From Enterobacter asburiae (GTDB lineage Bacteria > Pseudomonadota > Gammaproteobacteria > Enterobacterales > Enterobacteriaceae), in assembly GCF_024599655.1 (NCBI RefSeq), contig NZ_CP102247.1, positions 2,294,001 to 2,358,000 of the forward strand: a stretch of DNA of 64,000 bases, written 5' to 3'. The notes under the pieces are model-generated. The model ran no database searches, was not told the origin of the DNA, and saw only the letters and a program-made list of their open reading frames with translations. Position numbers and translations under genes: made by a program. Of this stretch, positions 33,530 through 42,017 are shown piece after piece (within the stretch, counting starts at the first letter, position 1; each line of letters starts with the position of its first letter).

Positions 33530-34597
33530 ATGTACACCGCCACCACGCCAGAATTTGAGGTGATTAAAGCCGGTAACGCGCAGGCCAGAGAGGAGGTCGC
33601 CCGCTTCCTGGCCCGCAACGGTTTAGGCATTGATAACGATATTGAGCAATTTATCGTTGCGCGCTATCAGCGTCAGCTTGTCGGCTGCACCGGCATTGCG
33701 GGTAACACACTGAAATGCATTGCGGTGGATGCCGGATGGCGGGGCACGTCGCTAAGCCTGACGTTAATTCACGAGGCCGAGCTGCTGGCGGCACAAAACG
33801 GCGAACATCAGCTCTTTCTTTTTACCTGTCCGGATAACGTAAAGTCATTTCGCGGATGCGGGTTTTATCCCCTGGTGACGATCGAGAACTGTGCGGCGTT
33901 AATGGAGAATACGCCGGTCGGTATTCATCGTTACTGCAGCCAGCTGCGCCGCCATCATTTCGTGCCGGGGCAAAACACTGGTGCGATTGTGATGAACGCG
34001 AATCCGTTCACCCTGGGCCATCAATATCTTATCGAGCATGCGGCCAGCCGGTGCGACTGGCTGCATGTTTTCGTTGTGCAGGAAGATGTCTCCGCATTTT
34101 CGTTTAAAGAACGGTTTGCGATGGTCAGAGACGGAGCGCGGCATCTGCAGAATGTCACTGTGCATCCGGGGTCGGCATATATTATTTCTCGCGGCACATT
34201 CCCGGGCTATTTCTTAAAAGATAAGCAGGTCATTGATAAAGCCTATGCCGCCATTGACCTGATGCTGTTCAGAAATTACATCGCCCCTGCGCTGAATATT
34301 AATCATCGTTTTGTCGGTACCGAACCGTTCTGCCCGTTAACCGCGGAATATAACCTGGCGATGCACCGCTGGCTGGAAGACGAAACGTGTTCGGCGCCGC
34401 GTATCAGCGTGCACGAAATAGAAAGAAGAACGGATGGCAATAATGTGCCGGTGTCGGCTTCAGCCGTTCGTCGTTTATTAAATGAAAACAAACTCTCTGC
34501 CGCCAGCCGCATGGTGCCGGCCACCACGCGCGCGTTTCTGAATAAAGAGGTGCAGCATCAGCCCTGTTTATCCGAACCGATGTCGGCAGCGGTTTAA
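33530..34597 (+). CDS. citC: [Citrate (pro-3S)-lyase] ligase CitC
   Basis: A 355-residue ligase that acetylates the prosthetic-group thiol of the citrate lyase acyl carrier protein with acetate and ATP, switching the complex on. An N-terminal acetyltransferase-like domain (about 1-130) precedes a nucleotidyltransferase domain whose ATP motif is NANPFTLGHQYLIEH (TLGH at 161-164). VSASAVRRLL is the C-terminal family motif. It starts 19 bp after the FAH gene with GGAGAGAG as ribosome site. The gene is complete. Confidence 0.93.
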   Translation: MYTATTPEFEVIKAGNAQAREEVARFLARNGLGIDNDIEQFIVARYQRQLVGCTGIAGNTLKCIAVDAGWRGTSLSLTLIHEAELLAAQNGEHQLFLFTCPDNVKSFRGCGFYPLVTIENCAALMENTPVGIHRYCSQLRRHHFVPGQNTGAIVMNANPFTLGHQYLIEHAASRCDWLHVFVVQEDVSAFSFKERFAMVRDGARHLQNVTVHPGSAYIISRGTFPGYFLKDKQVIDKAYAAIDLMLFRNYIAPALNINHRFVGTEPFCPLTAEYNLAMHRWLEDETCSAPRISVHEIERRTDGNNVPVSASAVRRLLNENKLSAASRMVPATTRAFLNKEVQHQPCLSEPMSAAV

Positions 34598-34621
34598 CCG
34601 CATTATCACAGGAAAAATGAT

Positions 34622-34912
34622 ATGAAAATTGTGCAAGCCGCAATGGCGGGAACGCTGGAGTCCAGCGACCTGATGGTCAAGGTCAGTCCTGTCGAGAGCG
34701 GGCTGGATGTGGTCATCCAGAGCGAAGTGTATAAGCAATTCGGCGACCGAATTACTGAGGTGGTCAATGAAACCCTGGCCGCGTTCAACATCGAGCAGGG
34801 GCTTGTCGTAATTGATGATAAAGGCGCGCTGGACTGCGTGATCCGCGCCCGCGTGCAGGCCGCTCTGCTCAGAGGAATGGCCCGGGAAGACATTGCATGG
34901 GAAACGTTATAA
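34622..34912 (+). CDS. citD: Citrate lyase acyl carrier protein CitD (gamma subunit)
   Basis: A 96-residue acyl carrier subunit that bears the phosphoribosyl-dephospho-CoA group. The attachment serine lies in GTLESSD (Ser14 or Ser15). The end overlaps the citE start by one base (TAATG), so translation is probably coupled. Confidence 0.93.
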   Translation: MKIVQAAMAGTLESSDLMVKVSPVESGLDVVIQSEVYKQFGDRITEVVNETLAAFNIEQGLVVIDDKGALDCVIRARVQAALLRGMAREDIAWETL

Positions 34913-35787
34913 TGAAAAAGTTACGCCGCAGTATGTTATTTATTCCCGGTTCAAGTGCCGCCATGCTTTCAACGGCATTTATCTATAAACCTGATTCCAT
35001 AATGTTTGATCTGGAAGATGCCGTCGCGCTAAAAGAAAAAGACAGCGCCCGCCTCCTGGTATTCCACGCCCTGCAACATCCGATGTACAGCGATATTGAA
35101 ACCGTTGTCAGAATTAATCCGCTGAATACACCTTTTGGATTAAAAGATCTGGAAGCCGCCGTCAGGGCGGGTGTCGATGTCATTCGTTTACCCAAAACCG
35201 ATTCCCCGGAAGATATTCATCAGCTCGAACGTGAAATCGTCCGCATTGAAGAAACCTGCGGACGTCCCGTTGGCTCAACGAAATTAATGGCGGCGATAGA
35301 ATCTGCGGTTGGCGTGATTAACGCTGTCGCTATAGCGAAATCCTCCGACCGCCTGATGGGGATTGCGCTGGCCGCCTTTGACTACGTGATGGATATGCAA
35401 ACCGAGCGGGGCGACGGGACAGAGCTGTTCTATGCCCGCTGCGCCGTATTACATGCCGCGCGCGGAGCCGGTATTGACGCCTTCGACGTGGTGTACGCCG
35501 ATGTGAACGACGAGGCCGGTTTCCTGAAAGAAGTGGATCTCATCCGCCGGATGGGCTTCAACGGTAAATCGCTGATTAACCCGCGACAAATTGAAATTCT
35601 TCATAACGCCTACGCGCCATCGCAGGAAGAGGTGGATTACGCAGAGCGCGTGCTTGCCGCCGCAGAGGAGGGTGAACGCAACGGACTGGGGGTGATTTCG
35701 CTGAACGGCAAAATGATCGATGCGCCAATCATCAACCATGCCCGCGTCGTGATCGAACGCAAAAATGCCTCCGGCATTCGTCAGTAA
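34912..35787 (+). CDS. citE: Citrate lyase beta subunit CitE
   Basis: A 291-residue CitE/HpcH-family TIM-barrel protein that cleaves citryl-ACP to acetyl-ACP and oxaloacetate. LRRSMLFIPGSSAAML at the start, MFDLEDAVALKEKDSAR with metal-site acidic residues, VVRINPLNTPFG and LINPRQIEILHNAYAPS are family landmarks. The ATG at 34912, overlapping the citD stop, is chosen over an in-frame start at 34897 inside citD. Confidence 0.93.
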   Translation: MKKLRRSMLFIPGSSAAMLSTAFIYKPDSIMFDLEDAVALKEKDSARLLVFHALQHPMYSDIETVVRINPLNTPFGLKDLEAAVRAGVDVIRLPKTDSPEDIHQLEREIVRIEETCGRPVGSTKLMAAIESAVGVINAVAIAKSSDRLMGIALAAFDYVMDMQTERGDGTELFYARCAVLHAARGAGIDAFDVVYADVNDEAGFLKEVDLIRRMGFNGKSLINPRQIEILHNAYAPSQEEVDYAERVLAAAEEGERNGLGVISLNGKMIDAPIINHARVVIERKNASGIRQ

Positions 35788-35817
35788 CCCCCTTTACCGC
35801 AAGCGACAGGATGAAAA

Positions 35818-37338
35818 ATGAAAAACCAAACTGAAACCCTGCACCACATTCCTGGCTCTCGCCGTGAGTACGTCGCCTTCAGCGGCGCTAACGCGACGAC
35901 GCCTTATCTTGCTGACAGCCAGCAAAAGACTCAGCGCAAACTGTTTGCCAGCGTGGACGATGTGCTGGCCCGCTGCGATCTTCATGACGGCATGACCGTC
36001 TCTTTTCATCACGCCTTTCGCGAAGGGGATAAGGTCATCAATTACGTGATGGACAAGCTGGCCCAGCGCGGCCTGAAAGGCATCACGCTCGCCTCCAGTT
36101 CGTTAATGTCCTGCAATACGCCGCTTATAGATCACATTCGCAACGGCGTGATCGGCAAAATCTACACCTCAGGGATGCGCGGTGAACTGGCGGATGCGAT
36201 TTCGCACGGGCTGATGGACGAGCCGGTGCAGATCCACTCCCACGGCGGGCGGGTGAATTTGATTCAGCAGGGCGAAATTGCTATTGATGTCGCGTTTCTG
36301 GCGGTCTCCTGCAGCGACGAATACGGCAATGCCAGCGGCAACGGCGGCGCATCGCAGTGCGGCTCGCTCGGCTATGCGATGGTCGACGCGAAGTATGCCA
36401 GAAAGGTGGTTTTGCTCACCGAAACCCTGAAGCCGTTCCCCAACCTGCCAGCCAGTATCGTTCAGGATCAGGTTGACTATGTCGTGCAGATTGAGAGCGT
36501 CGGCGACCCGGCAAAAATCAGCGTCGGTGCCGCCAGGGTGACCAGCAATCCGCGCGAGCTGATGATTGCCCGCTCTGCCGCCGACGTTATCGAACACTCC
36601 GGCTACTTCCGCAACGGCTTTTCCATTCAGACCGGTTCAGGGGCGGCGTCAACTGCCTGCACGCGGTTTATGGAAACCCGTATGCGCAAGCACAATATTG
36701 TCGCCCGCTTCGCGCTCGGCGGGATCACCGGCAGCATTGTCGATCTGCATCAGAAAGGGTTAATTGAAAAGATCCTCGATACGCAAAGCTTTGACGGTGC
36801 GGCTGCGGCCTCCATGGCGGTCAATCCCGACCACGTGGAGATCTCCACCAACGTGTATGCGAACCCGGCCGCAAAAGCCGCCTGCTGCGACAGGGTGGAC
36901 GTGGTGATCCTCAGCGCGCTGGAGGTGGATACCCAGTTCAACGTTAATGTCCTGACCGGCTCCGACGGCGTGATGCGCGGCGCGTCGGGCGGACACTGTG
37001 ACGTCGCCGCGGCGGCAAATCTCACCATCGTGGTTGCCCCGCTGATCCGCAGCCGCATTCCTACCGTCGTCAGGCAGGTCACCACTCTGGTGACGCCGGG
37101 CGAAAGTATTGACGTTTTGGTTACCGATCACGGTATTGCCGTTAACCCGGCACGCCCGGAAATTCGCGAACGCCTGATTAACGCCGGGCTGGCCGTTGTC
37201 GACATCGACGCGTTGTATCAAAAGGCGCTGCTCATCTCGGGTGAACCTGAGCCTGTTGAGTTCACTGACCGTATCGTCGGCGTGGTTCGCTACCGCGACG
37301 GCAGCGTGATTGACGTGGTTCGTCAGGTGAAGGAGTAA
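35818..37338 (+). CDS. citF: Citrate lyase alpha subunit CitF
   Basis: A 506-residue subunit, the citrate:acetyl-ACP transferase that exchanges the acetyl group on CitD for a citryl group. It starts 30 bp after citE behind ACAGGATG, and runs to full family length. Recognisable segments are VSFHHAFREGDKVINYV, IHSHGGRVNLIQQGEI, and NVLTGSDGVMRGASGGH, characteristic of the CoA-transferase-like fold. The next gene begins 5 bp later. Confidence 0.93.
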   Translation: MKNQTETLHHIPGSRREYVAFSGANATTPYLADSQQKTQRKLFASVDDVLARCDLHDGMTVSFHHAFREGDKVINYVMDKLAQRGLKGITLASSSLMSCNTPLIDHIRNGVIGKIYTSGMRGELADAISHGLMDEPVQIHSHGGRVNLIQQGEIAIDVAFLAVSCSDEYGNASGNGGASQCGSLGYAMVDAKYARKVVLLTETLKPFPNLPASIVQDQVDYVVQIESVGDPAKISVGAARVTSNPRELMIARSAADVIEHSGYFRNGFSIQTGSGAASTACTRFMETRMRKHNIVARFALGGITGSIVDLHQKGLIEKILDTQSFDGAAAASMAVNPDHVEISTNVYANPAAKAACCDRVDVVILSALEVDTQFNVNVLTGSDGVMRGASGGHCDVAAAANLTIVVAPLIRSRIPTVVRQVTTLVTPGESIDVLVTDHGIAVNPARPEIRERLINAGLAVVDIDALYQKALLISGEPEPVEFTDRIVGVVRYRDGSVIDVVRQVKE

Positions 37339-37343
37339 TCGTC

Positions 37344-37883
37344 ATGACGGATAAAGCCTCGAACGCGAAAGTCTCTCTGGAACAGGTGTTGAGCGCCAGA
37401 GAGCAGCGAGCCCGTCGCCAGCAGGCGTGGCTGTTTCAGTCGGAACATACGGTTGTATCCGTCACGCTGGTCTGGCCGGGGGAGGTGAAGGATACCGACC
37501 TGGCCAGGCGGGTGATGGCCGCCGCGAATCAGGCGCTCGGCGAGGTATTCCGCACCCATCAGTGGACGGTCTGCCGACATCAGATCCTGCAGCCGGCCAC
37601 CGGCCCCGAAGCGCTCTGGTCGGTGTCGGCACCCGCGTGGATGATCAAACACGTCACGGCGCATCTGGAAGATAACCATCCTCTGGGGCGCCTGTGGGAC
37701 ATCGACGTGTTTTGTCCGAAAACGGGGCTGCTGAAAAGAAACGCCATCCAGCAGCCGATGCGCAGATGCTTTATCTGTCATGAACCGGCCCACGTTTGCT
37801 CTCGCGCGCGGCGTCATTCGCAGGCCGAACTCGCGCGCGTAATCGAGGAGTTAACCGATGACTACTTCGCTTGCCAGATGTAA
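37344..37883 (+). CDS. citX: Apo-citrate lyase phosphoribosyl-dephospho-CoA transferase CitX
   Basis: A 179-residue transferase that attaches the prosthetic group made by CitG to CitD. The nucleotidyltransferase-like motif GRLWDIDVF is at residues 115-123. A cysteine-containing tail (RRCFICHEPAHVCSR) is usual in the family. The 3' end overlaps citG by 26 bp. Confidence 0.92.
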   Translation: MTDKASNAKVSLEQVLSAREQRARRQQAWLFQSEHTVVSVTLVWPGEVKDTDLARRVMAAANQALGEVFRTHQWTVCRHQILQPATGPEALWSVSAPAWMIKHVTAHLEDNHPLGRLWDIDVFCPKTGLLKRNAIQQPMRRCFICHEPAHVCSRARRHSQAELARVIEELTDDYFACQM

Positions 37884-38733
37884 TGCGCCAGACGCTCAGC
37901 GCACCTTCGCTGAGCTGGCTGCCGAGGCCATGTATCGGGAAATTCGCTTAACCCCGAAGCCGGGTCTGGTGGATCGCGTAAACAGCGGGGCGCATAGGGA
38001 CATGGATTTTGCGCTGTTCATGACCAGCATCGCGGCGATTGCGCCCTGGTTCTCAACGTTCTTTAACGTTGGCAGAGAGACGGCTCGTCTTGCTGGTCCG
38101 CAAACGCTGCGGGCCATAAGACCGACCGGCCTGGCCTGCGAGCAGGCGATGTTTAACGCCACCGGCGGGGTGAATACCCATAAAGGCGGGATCTTCTCGC
38201 TGGGGCTGCTGTGCGCCGCGGCGGGACGTCTGACGCAAAGGGATGAAGCGCTCACGCAGCGCAGTTTATGCCGTGAGACCCGCATTATCTGTACCGGCAT
38301 CGTTGAAAAGGAGCTGAAAACCAACGGCATCGCCAGAACGAAGGGCGAGCAGCAGTTCCAGGCATACGGCTTTACCGGGGCGAGAGGGGAAGCGGCCAGC
38401 GGTTTTATGACCGTCCGCCTGGCGGGTCTCCCGCACCTGCACAACGCGTTAGGTCAGGGCGAATCCGAAGACGTGGCGCTCTTAAGGATGCTGCTGGGTT
38501 TGATGGCGGCGAATCCGGATACCAATCTGGTTTCCCGTGGGGGAATAGAAGGGCTGAACTACGCCAGACGCTATGCGAGGCGGTTATTAAAAATAAGACG
38601 TCTCCCGGCGGATAAATTGGTTAACGCGCTGCTCAGAATGGACGCGGAATTTATCAAACGCAATTTAAGCCCCGGCGGTAGCGCCGATCTTATTTCCGTT
38701 GGCTGGCTATTGTCGCAGTTTCCACCCGAATAA
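37858..38733 (+). CDS. citG: Triphosphoribosyl-dephospho-CoA synthase CitG
   Basis: A 291-residue enzyme that makes 2'-(5''-triphosphoribosyl)-3'-dephospho-CoA from ATP and dephospho-CoA, precursor of the citrate lyase prosthetic group. LTPKPGLVDRVNSGAHRDMD and NTHKGGIFSLGLL are the conserved active-site segments. The ATG at 37858 lies inside citX. With CitX present, the lyase can mature without help from another locus. Confidence 0.92.
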   Translation: MTTSLARCNAPDAQRTFAELAAEAMYREIRLTPKPGLVDRVNSGAHRDMDFALFMTSIAAIAPWFSTFFNVGRETARLAGPQTLRAIRPTGLACEQAMFNATGGVNTHKGGIFSLGLLCAAAGRLTQRDEALTQRSLCRETRIICTGIVEKELKTNGIARTKGEQQFQAYGFTGARGEAASGFMTVRLAGLPHLHNALGQGESEDVALLRMLLGLMAANPDTNLVSRGGIEGLNYARRYARRLLKIRRLPADKLVNALLRMDAEFIKRNLSPGGSADLISVGWLLSQFPPE

Positions 38734-38760
38734 TCGCGAATAGCGTAACAGGAAAACGTC

Positions 38761-39309
38761 ATGATTGAACAACGCCTGCAGCAGCTCAGTAAGGTTTACA
38801 CCCTTGTTCTGGTCCCGGGGCTCAGAGACAGCGATGAACATCACTGGCAAAGCTGCTGGGGGCGGCGTTTTCCCTTCTGGAAACGGATCCAGCAGAAAAA
38901 CTGGTTAGAGCCCGATATCGAAAACTGGGTCTCGGCCATTACCCGCGAGCTGGCAGTGTGCCCGCTGCCCGCCATCCTCGTCGGCCACAGTTTTGGCGCG
39001 CTGGCGTCATGTCGGCTGCTGCAAACGCGGCGGGTAAACGTAGCCGGGGTGGTAATGGTCGCACCGGCAGAGCCTGCTTTTTTCGGACTTGAAGAGGCCA
39101 TTCAGCCAACGCCATTACCCGTCCCCTGCATCATATTTGCCAGCCGAAACGATCCTCTGATGCCTTTTGCGCGCGCTCACTATTGGGCTACGCGCTGGCG
39201 CGGCCATCTCATCGATATCGGTGAGGCCGGACATATTAATTCTGAGTCCGGTTTTGGCGAATGGCCATACGGACTCGAACGATTAACAGAATTTTGCGAA
39301 CAACTTTAG
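38761..39309 (+). CDS. RBBP9/YdeN-type alpha/beta serine hydrolase
   Basis: A 182-residue alpha/beta hydrolase of the RBBP9/YdeN family. The triad is readable: Ser77 in GHSFG, Asp131 in SRNDPLMPF and His158 in GEAGHINSESGFGEWP. It lies 27 bp after citG and 17 bp before the aconitase gene, so it belongs to the operon, although such a hydrolase is not part of known citrate lyase operons. It might hydrolyse an ester or thioester related to the tricarboxylate substrate. No substrate is known. Confidence 0.82.
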   Translation: MIEQRLQQLSKVYTLVLVPGLRDSDEHHWQSCWGRRFPFWKRIQQKNWLEPDIENWVSAITRELAVCPLPAILVGHSFGALASCRLLQTRRVNVAGVVMVAPAEPAFFGLEEAIQPTPLPVPCIIFASRNDPLMPFARAHYWATRWRGHLIDIGEAGHINSESGFGEWPYGLERLTEFCEQL

Positions 39310-39326
39310 CTTTAACAGGAGAACCT

Positions 39327-41927
39327 ATGTTAGATGATTATCATCAGCACCAGAAAGCGCGCGCTGAATCGGGTATTCCCGCGAAACCGTTAACGGCGGA
39401 ACAAACCGAAGCACTTATTCATCGTTTAATAAATGATGCGTCCACACATCATCCACAATTATTGGCTTTATTAACCCACAGCGTTCCGCCGGGGGTAGAT
39501 CCTGCGGCAAAGCTAAAAGCCGATTTTTTATTTAAGGTGGCGTTGCAGGAATACCGTGTTAACGGGCTTTCTTCCGACGCGGCTACAACGCTGCTGGGGT
39601 CCATGCAGGGCGGCTATAACGTCCAGCCGCTGATTGAGCTTCTTGACCATCCGAACCTCGCGCCGCTGGCCGCCGAGCAGCTTTCTTCTACCATCCTGAT
39701 CTTTGAAAAATTCAGCCAGGTGGAAGCCAAAGCGAAGAGCGGCAACGTCCGGGCAAAAGAGGTGCTTCAGTCCTGGGCAAATGCCGAATGGTTCACGCGC
39801 CGTCCGGCCATGCCTGAAAAAATTACCCTGAAGGTGTTTAAGGTTCCCGGTGAGACCAATACCGACGATTTGTCTCCGGCACCGGAGGCGTGGTCACGTC
39901 CTGATATTCCGCTGCACGCGCTCTCAATGCTCAGTAACGTCAGGGAAGGGGTAACGCCTGATGAACCCGGCGCACGCGGCCCTTTGCGCCAGCTGGCAGA
40001 ACTGAAAGCGTCGGGCTGGCCGCTGGCGTACGTCGGTGATGTCGTGGGGACCGGATCCTCACGTAAATCCGCCACCAACTCCATCCTGTGGCACATCGGG
40101 AACGATATTCCGTACGTGCCGAATAAACGTAACGGCGGGTTTGTGTTTGGCGGTAAAATCGCCCCCATTTTCTTCAACACCCTGGAAGATTCCGGCGCGC
40201 TGCCGGTAGAGATGGATGTCTCCGCGCTGACGACCGGGATGCTGATCGATCTTTACCCGTACAAGGGCGAAATTCGTGAGACAGAAAGCCAGCGGCTGGT
40301 GACGACCTTTACCCTTAAAACCGAAGTGCTGCTGGACGAAGTGCGCGCCGGCGGGCGGATCCCGTTGATTATCGGACGCAGCCTGACGGCGAAAGCGCGG
40401 GAATCGCTGAAGCTTGAGCCTTCAGCGGTATTCCGCACGCCCGCATCACCTGCGCCATCCGCAACCGGCTTTACGCTGGCGCAGAAAATGGTGGGTAAAG
40501 CCTGCGGCGTGGCGGGGATCCGCCCTGGGCAGTATTGCGAGCCGAAGATCGCTACCGTCGGCTCTCAGGACACCACCGGCGGGATGACGCGCGACGAGCT
40601 GACCGACCTTGCCTGCCTCACGTTTTCAGCCGACCTGGTGATGCAGTCTTTCTGCCACACCTCTGCGTACCCTAAGCCGGTAGATGTCCAGCTGCATGAA
40701 ACCCTGCCGCAGTTTATCACCCGCCGCAATGGGGTGGCGCTTAAGCCGGGCGACGGCATCATCCACTCCTGGCTTAACCGCATGCTGCTGCCGGATACGG
40801 TAGGCACGGGTGCCGACTCCCATACCCGCTTTCCGCTGGGTATCTCCTTCCCGGGCGGCTCCGGGCTGGTGGCGTTTGCCGCCGCAACCGGCATCATGCC
40901 GCTGGATATGCCTGAATCGGTGCTGGTGCGCTTTACGGGCGAGATGCAGAAAGGGATCACCCTGCGCGACCTGGTGCATGCCATTCCGCTCTACGCCAAA
41001 AAGCAGGGGCTGCTGACGGTCGAGAAAAAGAATAAGCGCAACGTTTTCTCGGGCCGGATCCTCGAAATTGAAGGCCTGGAAGCATTAAGCGCAGAGCAGG
41101 CGTTTGAGCTGGCTGACGCCTCCGCCGAACGGTCCGCCGCCGCGTGCGTTATGCGCCTGGCGGAAGAGAATGTCGCGCAATATCTGCGCTCCAATGCGGC
41201 TCTTCTGCGTTGGATGGTTAAGCAGGGGTATCAGAACGCCGCCACGCTTGAACGACGCATTGCTGAAATCGAGGCGTGGCTGGCTAACCCGTCGCTGCTC
41301 CGCGCCGATCCTGACGCGGAATATGCGGCAGTGATTGAGATCGATCTCAATGAAATCACCGAGCCGGTGGTCTGTGCCCCGAACGATCCGGACGATGCCC
41401 GGCTACTTTCGGAGGTTGCCAGCACTCCTGTTGAAGAGGTGTTCATTGGCTCCTGCATGACAAACATCGGTCACTTCCGCGCTGCGGGTGAAATCATGGC
41501 CGGTGCCAGGGAGAACCAGGCGCGCCTGTGGCTCGCACCGCCGACAAAAATGGATGCCCAACAACTCTCCCGCGAGGGCTATTTTAATCAGTTTATTAAA
41601 GCAGGGGCGAGAATCGAGCCCGCGGGCTGCTCCCTGTGCATGGGGAACCAGGCGAGGGTCCGTGAAGGGAGCAGCGTGGTATCAACGTCCACCCGAAATT
41701 TCCCGCATCGTCTGGGAACGAATGCGAAAGTATTCCTTGCCTCAGCTGAATTAAGCACCGTCGCGGCCATGCTCGGGAAAATGCCAACCGTTGAAGAATA
41801 TTTTAGCTATACGGATAAACTTCACGACGCGCATGAAAATATCTATCGCTATCTCAGTTTTGATACTCTGACCGAATATCAGTCCAGGGAAGGTGATAAT
41901 ATCAATATTGCTAGCGTGTCACTGTAA
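39327..41927 (+). CDS. acnB: Aconitase B paralogue in the tricarboxylate cluster
   Basis: An 866-residue aconitate hydratase with the full AcnB layout: N-terminal HEAT-like domain, swivel domain (GETNTDDLSPAPEAWSRPDI, GDVVGTGSSRKSATNS) and catalytic domains. The three iron-sulfur cluster cysteines are kept in GSCMTNIGHF and GCSLCMGNQ. The ATG at 39327 follows CAGGAG and matches the E. coli AcnB start. The sequence is clearly AcnB, but differs at many positions from housekeeping AcnB, which in this family of bacteria lies beside the pdh genes. This is therefore a second copy dedicated to the cluster. It would hydrate cis-aconitate to citrate for the lyase. Confidence 0.9.
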   Translation: MLDDYHQHQKARAESGIPAKPLTAEQTEALIHRLINDASTHHPQLLALLTHSVPPGVDPAAKLKADFLFKVALQEYRVNGLSSDAATTLLGSMQGGYNVQPLIELLDHPNLAPLAAEQLSSTILIFEKFSQVEAKAKSGNVRAKEVLQSWANAEWFTRRPAMPEKITLKVFKVPGETNTDDLSPAPEAWSRPDIPLHALSMLSNVREGVTPDEPGARGPLRQLAELKASGWPLAYVGDVVGTGSSRKSATNSILWHIGNDIPYVPNKRNGGFVFGGKIAPIFFNTLEDSGALPVEMDVSALTTGMLIDLYPYKGEIRETESQRLVTTFTLKTEVLLDEVRAGGRIPLIIGRSLTAKARESLKLEPSAVFRTPASPAPSATGFTLAQKMVGKACGVAGIRPGQYCEPKIATVGSQDTTGGMTRDELTDLACLTFSADLVMQSFCHTSAYPKPVDVQLHETLPQFITRRNGVALKPGDGIIHSWLNRMLLPDTVGTGADSHTRFPLGISFPGGSGLVAFAAATGIMPLDMPESVLVRFTGEMQKGITLRDLVHAIPLYAKKQGLLTVEKKNKRNVFSGRILEIEGLEALSAEQAFELADASAERSAAACVMRLAEENVAQYLRSNAALLRWMVKQGYQNAATLERRIAEIEAWLANPSLLRADPDAEYAAVIEIDLNEITEPVVCAPNDPDDARLLSEVASTPVEEVFIGSCMTNIGHFRAAGEIMAGARENQARLWLAPPTKMDAQQLSREGYFNQFIKAGARIEPAGCSLCMGNQARVREGSSVVSTSTRNFPHRLGTNAKVFLASAELSTVAAMLGKMPTVEEYFSYTDKLHDAHENIYRYLSFDTLTEYQSREGDNINIASVSL

Positions 41928-42017
41928 GTTATTTATTTGATAAATGCATTTAATCGGTGGAGGCTTCTCTCAGGAGCGGTCTCCGCTATTCAGGGACCCT
42001 TTTCTCATGGGTGAGAT

